From Limnomonas spitsbergensis (lineage: Eukaryota > Chlorophyta > Chlorophyceae > Chlamydomonadales), in assembly GCA_037349105.1 (NCBI GenBank), contig JAYJMM010000105.1:1364001-1428000 (forward strand): DNA of 64,000 nt, written 5' to 3'. Made by a program: the position numbers and the translations under genes. Each line of letters starts with the position of its first letter. The stretch's first letter is position 1. Below the pieces are notes generated by a model that worked only from the letters and a program-made list of their open reading frames with translations, was not told the DNA's origin and did no database searches. Shown in pieces: positions 13,201 to 24,052 of this stretch.

Positions 13201-15219
13201 GTGGAGGCCTGGTTGGAATGCAGGGCATGCCGGATGGCCTCCAGCACCAAGCGCTCCTCACGCCTGTCCCCAGGTAGGTGGGCAAGCGGGCAGTCAGGCA
13301 GTTGGGCAGCGAAGCAGAATTAATGGTAATTTGCTGCATGCAAAGCCCAGGTGGTGCAGGGGAGAGGGGCGCACGGTGCAGGGTGGTGGGTGCAGGGGAG
13401 GGAGGCACAGGGTAGAGGGCACAGGGTGTAGGGGAGAGGGGCAAAGGGTGCAAGGGGGGGGAGCAAAGGGTGCAAGGGGGAGGGGCACAGGGTGCAGGGG
13501 AGAGGGGAAAGGGACAGGGTACTGGGGACAGGGGGGCACGAGAGAGAGGCACAGGGTGCAGGGGGAGGAGGGAGGAGGGGTTCCAGGGGCAGATGAGAGG
13601 GGCAAGGGGTGCAGGGGGCAGGGGAGAGTGGTGCAAGGAAGAGGGTCACAGGGTGAAGGGGGCAGGGGAAAGGGGCAGAGAGTGCAGGGTGCAGGGTGCA
13701 GGCTTGAATTGGAGTTCATTCAAGTTTTCTGAGATCATCTAGTTTATAGGCGTAGGGTATGGAGTTGAAGAGCTTCAGCCAAACCTGTACCCGGTCTCTG
13801 GCTCAGGTCTGGAGGTGGTGTGCATGGATGGTTCAAGGCCTATATACGGCACCGGTACATTTTATGGACTCGCATCAATGACCGCCCCCCCCCCCTCATT
13901 CTCTGTCCTTCCTCTTTGTCCTTCATTGCCCATTCAGAAAAGGCTGAAAGGTGCCTGAGTTCAGCAAAGCAGCTCTGTAAGCAAAGCATTTTCATCAGTG
14001 TGAATACAAAAAAAAAGTAGGCACTCATATTTTGCCATGCAAGCACCAGAGGAGCATGGTGTGTGGATGCTCCGCAACCAGCACCGTACCGCAGGCGTGC
14101 AGGCGCTTTGAGACAGCAGCTCACCATAGCTCCTGTACATGAGCCAGCTTCTCCTCAGCACTCAAGATGACCGAGAGTGACGCCCCGCCCTGGTCAGGGT
14201 GGTAGCCCTCTTGCCGCAGCCGCGTCAGCAGCTGATGCAGCACATCTGTGTGCCACTGTTTGGACAGTAGCTCATCCTTGTGCCCTTGCTGAGTCAGCAG
14301 CTGTTCTGCTGAGCTGCCCGGCCCTGCCAGACCGGGAGGTGTATCCTCTGTATTGCCACACCTCTCATCGAAAAAGCTGGGGGTACCAGGTAGCAGGACC
14401 CGGTGCACACCCTCAGCAGCATTGAGCTGAGTCTCTGCAAGCACTGCTGCGTAAATGGCAGGGCTGTGCAGCACACGTGCCTCGGTAAGACCCAGCGCTG
14501 CCATCAGCTGCATGCATGCGCAAATCAGGTCACTCAGGTTCCGCTGTTGTTGCGACTTTTTACTGGTGGATGCGATCAGGTCCCCCCCGGTCATGATGCC
14601 ACTCCCAAGCATGCCCAAGTGACTGCTTGTCTTGGGCACAGCTAGATCGAATAGGCTAGCGTTGCCTCCTGACCTTGCTGCAGGTCCCAGCTTTGGTGAT
14701 TGAACTTGTCGGGGCAGCAGCAGCAGGGTCGCAGACGCCAGGGCTCGGGCCTCCGCCGTCAGGGATAGGAAGCGGCTTAGCATCAGCGCCACTGCAGGGT
14801 AGGGCGCAGGCAGGATCAGGCAGCAGAGGTAAATTCATCATAAATGTCATGCTTCCGAGTAAGGTGAGCCTTGCATGCATGCTGGCCTCAACATGGTTCT
14901 CCATGCCTGAGACAGTCGGCTCACCAGACGAACCGTCCGCATCACCAAGGAGGCAAGACTCCATCGCGTTGAGCGAAGGCAGGATACTGTGCTCCACGGA
15001 CTGCATCAGCTCGATGGCCGCTTCCACCTCAGAGCTCGTCGCCTCCTCGGTCGATACCGGCAGGCGGACAGCCGACACTGTTGCAGTCATACTCTGAGCA
15101 CAGATTTCCGATCGTGATGTTATCTGTCCTCCATGTTTCCTGTGCCACCTAACTACTCGGGATGGACGTCTCGGGCTGGGCGTGTTGAGGAGGTGAACCT
15201 TACGATTGGACAGATGCAT
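10210..15219 (-). CDS. M3-family metallopeptidase, mitochondrial intermediate peptidase-like (copy 2)
   Basis: Second M3 zinc oligopeptidase, paralogous to 269-5318. Exons on minus: 15219-14925, 14791-14125, 13263-12916, 12627-11459, 11135-11065, 10868-10728, 10545-10210. Phases agree throughout, giving about 1008 residues. Zinc motif HEMGH is near residue 735 in FELLHEMGHAMHYLLSS. The third-ligand block LELLEVPSSLFERM follows after a Ser-rich insertion of about 60 residues. The basic N-terminus (MHLSNRKVHLLNTPSPRRPS) suits an organelle presequence. Three intron positions match copy 1: before the VLSMLLDQLM block (VLVAMADHLM in copy 1), after the FTVQQ block, and at the phase-2 Arg upstream of KIALSYD. 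Other introns differ. Intron 6 uses a GC donor (CAG|GCAAGT). Sequence identity outside the motifs is low, so the duplication is old or diverged fast. Family certain; role inferred. Confidence 0.85.
10930..11035. repeat. Short tandem repeat in a peptidase intron
   Basis: About four imperfect copies of a 20-25 base unit related to GCAGCTGACAGGAGGCAAAG, inside the intron between 10868 and 11065. No function is evident. Confidence 0.6.
11400..11452. repeat. 26-base direct duplication at an exon-intron junction
   Basis: The unit AAGATGCAACTGATCGTCAG plus six further bases occurs twice in tandem, just downstream (on minus) of the donor at 11459. A partial third unit runs into the donor itself, so donor-like sequence has been copied within the intron. 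Confidence 0.6.
13340..13700. repeat. G-rich/C-rich minisatellite in a peptidase intron
   Basis: About 360 bases of imperfect 20-30 base units around AGGGTGCAGGGGAGAGGGGC on plus, wholly inside the 860-base intron between 13263 and 14125 of peptidase copy 2. The transcribed (minus-sense) strand is C-rich and the template strand G-rich, with many GGG/GGGG runs that could form G-quadruplexes. Confidence 0.8.
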
Positions 15220-15791
15220 TTCCTAATACGGGCGGGAAGCAAGACGGCGGGATACTATATGGCCTGAATGCACGGGTGTGGGGAGCGGGTCGACCACTTT
15301 GCCTGGGTCAGATGAAAGGATGGACAAGGCGTATATCCTCAGCCATACCAGGGCCAGGTTGATGGGCCGTTAAGCCTAACACTCTGCATGCCGCAGGTGA
15401 GGAAGACGATAGCTCCTTGGGGTAAGCATACCAGCAGTATTCTGTGCCTCCTGGTGTCAGTGGGTATAGAGACCCACTCTCAGATTACCACTTCCTTTTT
15501 CTTCAGGCTGCAGCTCCAGATGCCCAGGTTCTCTGTTCAAACTGCTGAGTTTTTTTGTGCTAGGGCATGGAGAATCATCCAACCACGGGCCAGTCTTCCA
15601 TCAAGTGAACCTGGAAGTAGGCCCTGTGACTGAAACCGCAGGGCATTGCGTGATTCTTCACACAATTGGCCCTTCAAAAACGGCTTCATAGTGGTTGCAT
15701 GGGTAATGTAAAGACAACTTCGCTTCCCAAGGCGGTATTGTGTTACAAAAATAGGCGAAGGCTCAAAGCCTCCCAACGAGGCAAACGTCGC
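15220..15791. other. Intergenic region holding the eS6 3' UTR and peptidase copy 2 promoter
   Basis: Both flanking genes are on minus, so this holds the eS6 3' UTR (right part) and the upstream region of peptidase copy 2 (left part). The ORF at 15537-15776 has no recognisable homology and I take it as chance. Confidence 0.4.
15743..15747 (-). terminator. TGTAA poly(A) signal of eS6
   Basis: TGTAA on minus, 45 bases past the eS6 stop codon. TGTAA is the usual chlorophyte poly(A) signal. The position is right for a short 3' UTR. Confidence 0.55.
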
Positions 15792-17687
15792 CTATGCCTT
15801 CTGGGTAGCCTCCTTCGATGCAACTGAGGCCTGGCGAAGAGCACGCTTCTTGGCCAGGGACTCGGACCTGCAGGAAGCATAGCAAATATTTCGAGCCAGA
15901 CAGTATTTACACACATAAGCCCACTGCAAATCCATTTCCGAAAAGACCAACATTCAAACTGATCAAAAGAGCCAGTTGCCTGGCATATCAGATTGCAGGC
16001 GATTCCTTGCAACTTTTGAGATTCGCTGGAGCACCCACTTTTAGACCTGTGCAGGTCAAAGCAAAAACTTGTGTGGACATGCTTGACTTCAATCGAGGAT
16101 GCAGCTTGATTTCAATGTCAATGGTCGTTCCCCTCTCTGACCTCCCTGGTGCCTCATGTTTCACATCATACCTGCGCTCGCGCTGCTCCTTGAGCCTGTG
16201 CACCAGCAGCTTGTGGTAGTCTGCGGCCTCGGACTTGCTCTTCTCCAGGGAGCGCTTCTTGGTGGACTCCCGTCTGCGCTTGCGCTGCAGAGTCAGGGGG
16301 GTGACCAGCCTGCAGGGGAATACAAAGACCACCATCAGAGAGAGGAGCACAGTCCACCAGTCCATCACGAGACCAGGTGTCAATAGAGTGCATTGGGTCT
16401 TCGGACAGCAGCATGCGGATTCAAATGAGAAGCCTCATGTCTCTACCAACCTCTGGATCTTGGGCGTCTTGCTGTGCTTCTTGCCGTTCTTCTCAAACGT
16501 GCGCCTGTAGGTGTTGACGTACTTGCGCACATCATCATCCTGGTGGACACAAGGTCAGCAGATTCAGGGCTTGTGTTTTGCAGACGTCCCTGCCAGCTTG
16601 ATGACATATGCGAGGGGGCGACAGGGCTACAGAAGGGCCCGAAGTAGATAGGAATCAAGAGATTGAGAAGCATTGCATGGACCCCAAAATCCAGATCGAC
16701 TGGCGGTTTCCTGCCTGCTCACCTTGTTCAGGTTAAACAGCTTGCGGATCTTGCTGGCCCTCTTGGGTCCACGCATGCGCGGCTTCTCCTCATCTGTCAG
16801 ACCGGGCAGCTCAGCCTCGCCCTTCTTGACGATCTTGAGGTTCAGCACGGACAGATCGGCTGAGATGATGCAGCCGCGGACAGACTTGCGGCGGCGCTCA
16901 CCTAGGGAGGGGGAGGGGTAAGGGGAAGTCAGGGGGACGGAGCCTAGCGTCAGACCAGCAGCAGCACTACAAGCGCTCTCCTATGATACGCCATCTCTTT
17001 CACGACAGCACGGGAAATAGTGTCCAGTACTTCACCTATCACATCCAGTACAGCTCACAACACGTGCTGGAAAAAGGCACCAGTGTGCATGGAATCATGG
17101 TAAAAGTGATGTTTTATGTCACAACCTGAAATTGAGGCCCTGCACATCAGAAACATTCCCATGCAATTACCTCTGTTTAACCCGCAAAACATCTTCTGCA
17201 TTTCTCCAAGCGGTCAAGATGCGAGACACCGTAGCCTTGTGCAATACCGACCCCTACCCCACTCAGGGTGTTCCAGCATGCTCCCAATCTTACCAGTCCT
17301 GCGGCCATGGCCCCTGAAGCCCTGCTGGCCACGGCTCATGAGCAGGCGCACACGCTGGTTGGTGAGCACTCCCTGCTTCATGCCGAATCCCTGCTTGTCG
17401 TTACCGCCCATGATCTTGAAGATGTAGCCCTGCAGGCATGCAATCATGCAAATGAGTGCTGATGCTGCATGAGTCCACTTGGTGCATCACGGCTGTAGGC
17501 TGAGGGATCCTAAAGAGGACCATCCTGCCCAGGCCTCTTGAATGCCCACCTTGAATTCATCTCCCAGCACCTCTCCATCGACCTCAGCGGCAAGGCGCTT
17601 ATCGTAAAAGTGACGAAGCTTGGAGTCGTCATCGATCTCCAGCTTCTTCTGGCAGCCCGTGGCCGGGTATGCAATGTTGAGCTTCAT
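15792..17687 (-). CDS. RPS6: 40S ribosomal protein eS6
   Basis: Small-subunit ribosomal protein eS6, the target of TOR/S6 kinase signalling in eukaryotes. Exons on minus: 17687-17550, 17429-17294, 16901-16723, 16539-16451, 16309-16172, 15867-15792. All phases agree, giving 251 residues against about 249 in the family. It opens with [20 protein letters not shown]. Diagnostic blocks are [56 protein letters not shown] and the basic helix [20 protein letters not shown]. The C-terminus [14 protein letters not shown] keeps Ser residues in an Arg/Lys context. An AG directly upstream of the start (CCGCAG|GCAACAGCC) suggests a 5' UTR intron. No frameshift or stop was seen. Head-to-head with the lumenal pentapeptide gene. 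Confidence 0.97.
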
Positions 17688-18221
17688 GGCTGTTGCCTGC
17701 GGCCAGCAGAGTGAATCGCACACCAGATTGGTGTCCCAGCTTTGCCCAGTGATGGATCTACGCCGAGCGTTAATGTAATGCTGCGCGCGTAGCAGCGGAC
17801 AAGTGCAGCAGCTGTGCACTGGGCGCTGTACACAGACGTCTTCTGAAAAAGCGGCCAAGATTAGCCGTTGGAAAAACCATTTCTTCTTGTTCGACACTGC
17901 TCTATAGCTGATTATGCTGCAGCGATTCTCCATTTATTAAAAGCCGCCCCAATCCGTACAGCTGTCCACAGCATTGCGCAGAGAATGGCAGGCTTACCTG
18001 TGGCTTAGACGCCAATAGCTAGGGAAGGAACGAAACATTGGGACTGCGGGACTTATTGTAGCGGCAGGCCCCCAATAATCGCATGATTTTTTGACAACTT
18101 CCCCATGCGATCAAACCGTACGTCCATAAGTTCCATGCGATGATGCTCATCGGATGAGTGACCTGTCCACCTCTTATTCTCATATCCCTCTATCTGCACT
18201 CACTGAAGAAACCACAGCATA
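17688..18221. promoter_or_regulatory. Divergent region between eS6 and the pentapeptide gene
   Basis: 534 bases between two head-to-head start codons. It should contain the eS6 5' UTR, probably with an intron whose acceptor lies near 17698, and the promoter of the plastid-targeted gene. No specific element could be assigned. Confidence 0.45.
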
Positions 18222-21200
18222 ATGGCTTTTCTGCACAGGAGCGTCACAACGAGCTGCCCTCAGCGGTGCCAGCGTTCTCTCGACATCGCCTGTCACGCAT
18301 CGCAGTCCCAGCCACGTGGGGTCTCCCTCGCTAAGAAACTCGGTGCTGCGGGAGCTGCTATAGTGCTGTCAGCAGCCCTGTCCGTGGCTGGACCTGCTAA
18401 CGCTATCCTCAACAAGTTGGAGTACGAGGCTGGGGGTGAATTCGGGATTGGGTAAGTCAGCTAGATACTTCAGTATGTGACTCCCACTCACTGACTGGGA
18501 AATGAAGCCTTGTAAAAAGTAAATCCTTGTTTATAATGTCTGCAGTTTGAGCATGTTTCTGGCTGCAGATCCTTGCTGAAAAGCTTGCATAATAGGGCTG
18601 AAACTGCATCGAAGGGGCTGCAATGACTGATACCATATCTTCCCTACTAAACGTCAACGCGCTGGCTGGTTTGTAGGTCAGCACAGCAATACGGCGAAGC
18701 TGACATAGATGGCAAGGACTTTTCTGGTCAAGTAGGTTTATCAAGCATGGGTGGTATATCGCATCCTCAATGATAGGAAGGTACGGGGTGGTAAAGTTGA
18801 GGAGTGCATATAGCAACTGGTACGTAAGAGGTCGGTCAGACTGCGTTACGTTTAGGGTTGCGTTTGACATTCATAATCGAAAATAGCCTATCAGCAGGTA
18901 CGGGCGCAGTTGATTCCATTTGAACATAACGATATTTTATCTAAACGTCAACCCCCCCACCCACCCCCTGCGTTTCGCGTCTGCGTTTGCGTTTGCAGTC
19001 CCAAACGCAACCTCAAACGCAACGCAGTCTGACCGACCCCTAAGCCGCAGCACGGTGGTCATGTACCATGGTGACGAACCACTTTTAATGTTATAAAGCC
19101 TCCTGAGGGATCAACGACAAAACAAAAAGTGTTACATTTTGCACTGAAGGAATTTTCTTTACGATGCCACAGATCATAAAAATATCGACTCAATGACGGT
19201 ACTTGAATCGAATAAGATTTTCCATGAAATTAAAATTGTCGGTTACCGTAAAACCGGTTTGACTCTGCGTTTAATTAATTATTTTGGGAGTTGCGCGGAG
19301 TGGTGTGTGACAGAATAATAATTAACAACTATTTTTGGGGGTGCGCGTAGCAGTGTTTCTGACACCAAATATAAAAAACCAGCGACGTGTGTGCGGAGTA
19401 GGGTACATTTGCCTTCGCAACGAATTTGATAAATTAGTTCCCAACAGGGATGCGCGGCCCCTATTCCTTTTTACGGAACTACAGCACTGGTGTGCCGTAC
19501 TGCACACCTCTGTCCGCTCAAAATTACTGTTCTGGTGGATTGCAGAATTGCTGACGCGTTCTTAAATGGTTAATTTCCTTAAAGTGCGTGAGAGGCAGTA
19601 GAGGAAAAAACATCTGCTGCGCGCTAATCATTCAGGATTATACCCTGGGTCTTCTCAGAATGTTCAGGAACTCTTCCCGAATCTCTTACTGGACAGTGCA
19701 AAATCTATTGAAGCCCTCAGCCACTGTAACCAGTAGTTTTTTTTTTAAATACGCCATAAATTAAAAAAGAAACTGAGGTGTGAGAAAGTGTGGACGGCGC
19801 GGCGAAGGTTCCCCCCCCCCCGCCTAGGGGCCCGGGGGCCAGCGGCCCCCGGTGGGGGTTTGGGGGCTGGGTTCTGGCCATGTCAGGGAGTCCCCAATAT
19901 GCAGAAAACAGATACCGGAACATGCAGATGACTATTGACTACCTAGACTAGTGGTAGCGCCCCCTCTTTGTGGCTGCAACCAGTGCTGAATGACCTCGGC
20001 AAAGGGAAAGGTGGCCAAACTAAGTTTGCCACACAGGAACAGCCGCAGTGCATCAGTCAAGTGAGGGTTGATCAGCTGGCTCCGCTGGTCTTTCTTGACT
20101 CTTATCGACGCTTCAAGGGCCGCCCAGAATTGCTAGAATCAGTAGATGATGTAGACATTTTACGCGAGTCACGCGATTCGATAGTGTCTCGATGTTGCGG
20201 AGATAAAGGCGGTGCGAACAGTGATTGCGAGCGACTCCGGAGCGAGCTACAGGCATACAGCCGCTGCGCAGCTGCGAAAAGCCCCTAGGCCAATGTTTCA
20301 GTCAGGCTTTTCCCCTCAAAATATAATTAAAAAAAGCCCAATTATCGCCTGAGGCCATTTATGGCCTAAAGAAAAGTCTGTAACGCCACGAAGTATGTGG
20401 TCTTCAGCTGGATCTGCTCATCTGCAGTCCCATAAATAGAAAAGCAGCGAGTGATCTGAGCCAGGCCTCAAGCAAGTTTTGCTGACAGAGTTTATGAATG
20501 ATGTATGGATTGGGTCTGTGTGAATCGAGGGGCAAGCAAGGACTGGGAATAAATACCCAAGGAATCCTCCAACTTGATGAGGGCTTCTCAAATCTGGTCT
20601 TATATTGGTCATCGGTTCTTGGTTCGGACTTACCGGTATCTTCGCACTTTCCAGGTTTCAGATTGAAAATCTGAAATTTATCAAACAACAAATAAACATA
20701 AGCAAGATAACCTTCAGTCTGCTTTCTGCATGATCCCCTGTGGGCCTGTCAGGAACATGATGATCCATGCCGTAGCGCCGCAATTTGAAGGAGCAGACGC
20801 TTGTATGCTGGGTCTGGAGGCTCGCATTGTCTTTAAATCCATTTTCTGGTTCACACGCTGACACAGCGTTCTTTCAGAGCAAGGGGGTTACGAGACATCT
20901 GGTCAGGGGCAAACAGCGTCACAGCCATGCCATGATGGTCACTCTGATCTGCACTTGTATACGTCAGCAGTAGGACGGCAACACAGGTAGATACTGTTGA
21001 GATGCAGAAAGTGCGGCAAAAGGGCGCAGAAAGCAGACTGAAGTCGATGTTACTTTTTATGTTGTTTTGCGTCCACTTGGTTTGTTTTACATTTTCAATC
21101 CAGAACCTCGAAAGTGGAAACACAAGTCCCTAAGTTAAAAGGAGCGTGGTCAGTAAAAAATGACATTTTCACTTATAGTTGTCAGTTGGCGATGAGAGCT

Positions 21201-24052
21201 ATGCCGTCCACTTCAAATGCATTTGATTGGCATCATAGAATGTGGCATGCATGAGTACCTGACCCACCCCCCTGGGATGAAGAATGGCAAGGGGGGGGGA
21301 CAAGCATAGCTTTTGTTGAGCTTCATACTTCATGCAGTTGCTATTTAGCATGCACAAGACTGCATATGTGTGAGCTTTGTGGGAGAGTCTTAAACTTCAT
21401 TAGCCACTCAGCAGGAAAATCGTGCATAAATATGATTAAGAAGCTGTTGGCCAAGGGTCACGCCTCAAAACGAAGTCAGATGCCAGTGTGCTGCTTAAGC
21501 CCTCTCGTTTCTGGAGCCTCATGATCATTTTGCAGGATAGATAGCTAGGGGGGTTGCATCCTGAGTATCCTGAGTCTTGGTATCCCTGAGTAATCGAGTA
21601 TCTTGAGTTCTGGTATCCTGAGTTTGCTCCTTTCTTAAGCATCCAGTGTACCTGCTTCCTTTGCTTCTTGCTTCATGATTTTCCATTTGAGAACCAACTG
21701 CTTGAGTAGATGCCAGAGGGAGCTGCTGAGCTGATTTGAACGACTCCTAAACCCCCCTCATAATACTCTCTGTCTATTTCGTCTGAGAAATGATGCTTTA
21801 CTGGGTTTTGGAGGGGGAAAGGGTGTGGGCCAAAATAGTGGATTCATATCTACCGGTATCATAGCTTTTATTGACGTTCCCATTTATTCTACGATTTCAG
21901 CTTCCAAGCTGCTCAAATTTAGGCTGGCCGGATTTATTATAAGATTTCAGCTTGTAGGCTGTTCGTATTTATTCTAGGATTGCAGCCTTATTTCTACCCC
22001 TCATCACTTGCAAATAATCTTGGCAAATATGTGTGTGCCCATTCTGACTCGTTTTACAGTGCTGTCTTCATATGTATAACATAGTTTGTTCAACTGTTCC
22101 TGTGTATGGGTTTGTATCAAACATTACACCTTCAACCCGTACTGTACATTGCTGATCTTAGATGTTCACTTATTAGTTTAACCAAGGAGCTCGCAAGGCC
22201 ATGGGTTAATTGGTCACATGTCCAAGCCCAGGGGAAACAGGGTCATGAGTTATTTGGTCACACGTCCATGCCCCTTACGCCAACTTTCGTCACTGCACAG
22301 CCTCCCTCTTAGATCATTGTGGATGCCGATCGTAGCTTTGCAGTAATTAGTTTGAGCACGGAACTCACTGGGGGCCAGAGGTTATTTGGCCACAAGTTCC
22401 CCCAACTGTCGACTCGAATCAGTAGGGGTGGCATGGCGTGTGCCAGGCTCTATCTGTTGCTGAATTTCATTCCTACACGTTGTGCACCTCGACGGCCTTG
22501 CCCAATACTCAGTCAGTTCCAAGACCGGGAAAACTGTCACTCTACGGTTTATTCTCGTTATACGGCCCGGATTGGTCCTTAACCTAAACATTTATGTATT
22601 TTTTTGTTACATACCAGAAGTCATGAACTTAATCAAACTACGGAAACAATTGGACGTGCAGCCCTGCTTGCATGATCTACCTGTGTACTCTTGAGGCCTT
22701 TCGCATTTGATTCCCCAAGTGCTTGTATGAATGGCTGACCTACGTGCTTGCAGGACCTGCGTCGTTCCAACTTCACGTCTGCCAGTGCGAAGCGGACCAG
22801 CTTTAAGGGGGCCAACCTACAGGGAGCATATTTCATGAAGGCAGTTGTTTACAAGGCCAACTTCGAGGTACCAGACCTGGCAACATGGTCTCCTTTTTTC
22901 AACCACCATAGTGTGGCTAGCACCATACGTGCAGGCTCCCTGCTTCTCAATTCTCACAGAGTGTGCTAATGATACCAGTGATTATTTTACTGCGCCCCAG
23001 AGCACCTGAAGGGGGCCGCCGGGCGGCCACCACTGTGCCGATTGGGACCAAACCTTGACCGGCCTACAGCCGGAGGGCCAAGCAGCAGGGCTTACTGCGC
23101 CAGGCCCTTCCGACCGTGGACCGTGATGTAGCTGAATTGTAGCTGAAGCGCGCTGAAATAAACACTGGATGATGCTGCACTCATCTGGCTAGGCTGCTTC
23201 ATTTGCCATTTCGTCATGCCTGAGTATGATTCGTACTTTCTCTTCAGAATGCTAACCTAGCAGACACGCTGATGGACCGTGCTGTCATCAACGAGGCCAA
23301 TCTGCGGAATGCAGTGTTGACCAGGGCGATTCTGACACGCAGCGACTTGACAGGGGCAGACGTAGAGGGTGCAGACTTCTCTAACGCGCTGGTGGACCGT
23401 GCACAACAAATGGTAAGAGGTGTTGAAGGGGCAGAGCTGGTGGGGAAATGTAGGGACAATTCAGACGCTGGATCCTGTTTTTCCCTACTCTGCTAAACTT
23501 GATCACATGCAGACCGATGCCTATAATATTTGCCAGAATCTGGCATTTTATATTGACTGACACTGTATGCGTTATGACATTGCATTGTAGCCTGCTTGCT
23601 ACATGACTTACGCAGCTCTCAGCCAAGGTGATTCTGACGGTTAGAGTTGTTGACATCTACTCGGCTGCAGGCGCTGTGCAAGTATGCAAATGGGACTAAC
23701 ACTTTTACGGGAGAGTCCACTCGCAAGAGCTTGGGTTGTGGCAGTAGCAGGCGGTAAGTCTCACTGATTGTATTTCCCCTTGGATTTGTGTCACTTGGAA
23801 ATGAACTGTGATCAGGAGTACAGATGCTGTCAACACGATTTTTGTGTGTGTAGATTCCGCAATTCTTCGCCTTCCAACCCTGATGGTCCCTCGGTGTCTG
23901 ATGAGGACAAAGCTGCCTTCAGGGCCACCATGCCAGTATACAGGTAGGCAAGCTGGCGGTATGCAATGTACGATCTTGGCTGCAGTACATTCGAAATACG
24001 GTTCCGGTAACTGCCATGCTCTGACTTTTTGTGCGCTGGGTGCAGGGAGTGA
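18222..24052 (+). CDS. Thylakoid lumenal pentapeptide-repeat protein (plant TL15/TL17 type)
   Basis: Exons: 18222-18451, 18677-18731, 22754-22867, 23248-23412, 23671-23753, 23854-23943, 24046-24052. Phases agree throughout, giving 247 residues. The bipartite leader ends in a hydrophobic stretch and AxA-type site (LSVAGPANA), consistent with plastid and then lumen targeting. I see KK rather than a twin Arg before the hydrophobic core, so a Sec-like route is possible. The mature part begins LEYEAGGEFGIGSAQQYGEA. It runs into A(D/N)LxX pentapeptides (ANLQGAYF, ANLADTLM, ANLRNAVL, SDLTGADV) and the conserved Cys region ALCKYANGTNTFTG...STRKSLGCGSSRR. The order matches the Arabidopsis lumenal pentapeptide protein At2g44920, recalled from family knowledge. 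The family's biochemical role is not settled. Intron 2 is 4022 bases and repeat-laden; the last coding exon is only 7 bases. Confidence 0.92.
18828..19040. mobile_element. Tourist/Harbinger-like MITE with TAA target duplication
   Basis: 213-bp element in intron 2 of the pentapeptide gene. Both ends carry the inverted repeat GAGGTCGGTCAGACTGCGTT (left) and GGGGTCGGTCAGACTGCGTT (right, reverse complement), with similarity continuing for about 40 bases. TAA flanks both sides (18825-18827 and 19041-19043), the 3-bp TWA duplication typical of PIF/Harbinger MITEs. No coding capacity. Confidence 0.8.
19256..19476. mobile_element. Short copy of the CCGTA-TIR element family
   Basis: 221-bp copy in intron 2 of the pentapeptide gene. 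It begins CCGTAAAACCGG and ends with the inverse of CCGTAAAAAGG. The interior shares AATTAATTATT...GGGGGTGCGCG blocks with the larger copies at 37.0 and 42.4 kb, so it looks like an internal-deletion derivative. Confidence 0.6.
19795..19880. other. GC-rich hairpin patch inside an intron
   Basis: Contains C-runs and a perfect 9-bp stem with a 3-base loop at 832-852 of this kilobase (CCGGGGGCC-AGC-GGCCCCCGG, 19832-19852), then GGTGGGGGTTTGGGGGC. Base composition differs sharply from the AT-rich intron around it. Similar C/G palindromes are common in algal organelle spacers, so an organelle-derived insert is possible but unproven. Confidence 0.5.
19968..20288 (+). other. Unidentified 106-codon open frame in intron 2
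   Basis: Open frame beginning MWLQPVLNDLGKGKGG and ending SRCAAAKSP. It contains RFKGRPELLESVDDVDILRE, which looks protein-like. I do not recognise it. It could be a fragment of an inserted gene or transposon, or chance. Confidence 0.25.
21540..22400. repeat. Cluster of short tandem repeats in intron 2
   Basis: Three small arrays. 21555-21625 has TATCCTGAGT-like units. 21885-21990 has three copies of a unit of about 50 bases around TTTATTCTACGATTTCAGCTT. 22180-22400 has repeats of an AAGGAGCTCGCAAGG...GGTTAATTGGTCACA type. All lie in the 4-kb intron of the pentapeptide gene. No coding signal. Confidence 0.5.
22985..23180. repeat. Dispersed repeat related to 38.8, 49.1 and 56.0 kb
   Basis: Shares GGCCACCACT, ACCAAACCTTGACCGGCCTA and GCTGAATTGTAGCTGAA blocks with copies near 38785-38870, 49100-49190 and (inverted) 56005-56070. 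It lies in intron 3 of the pentapeptide gene. Type unknown; probably fragments of one mobile element. Confidence 0.5.
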
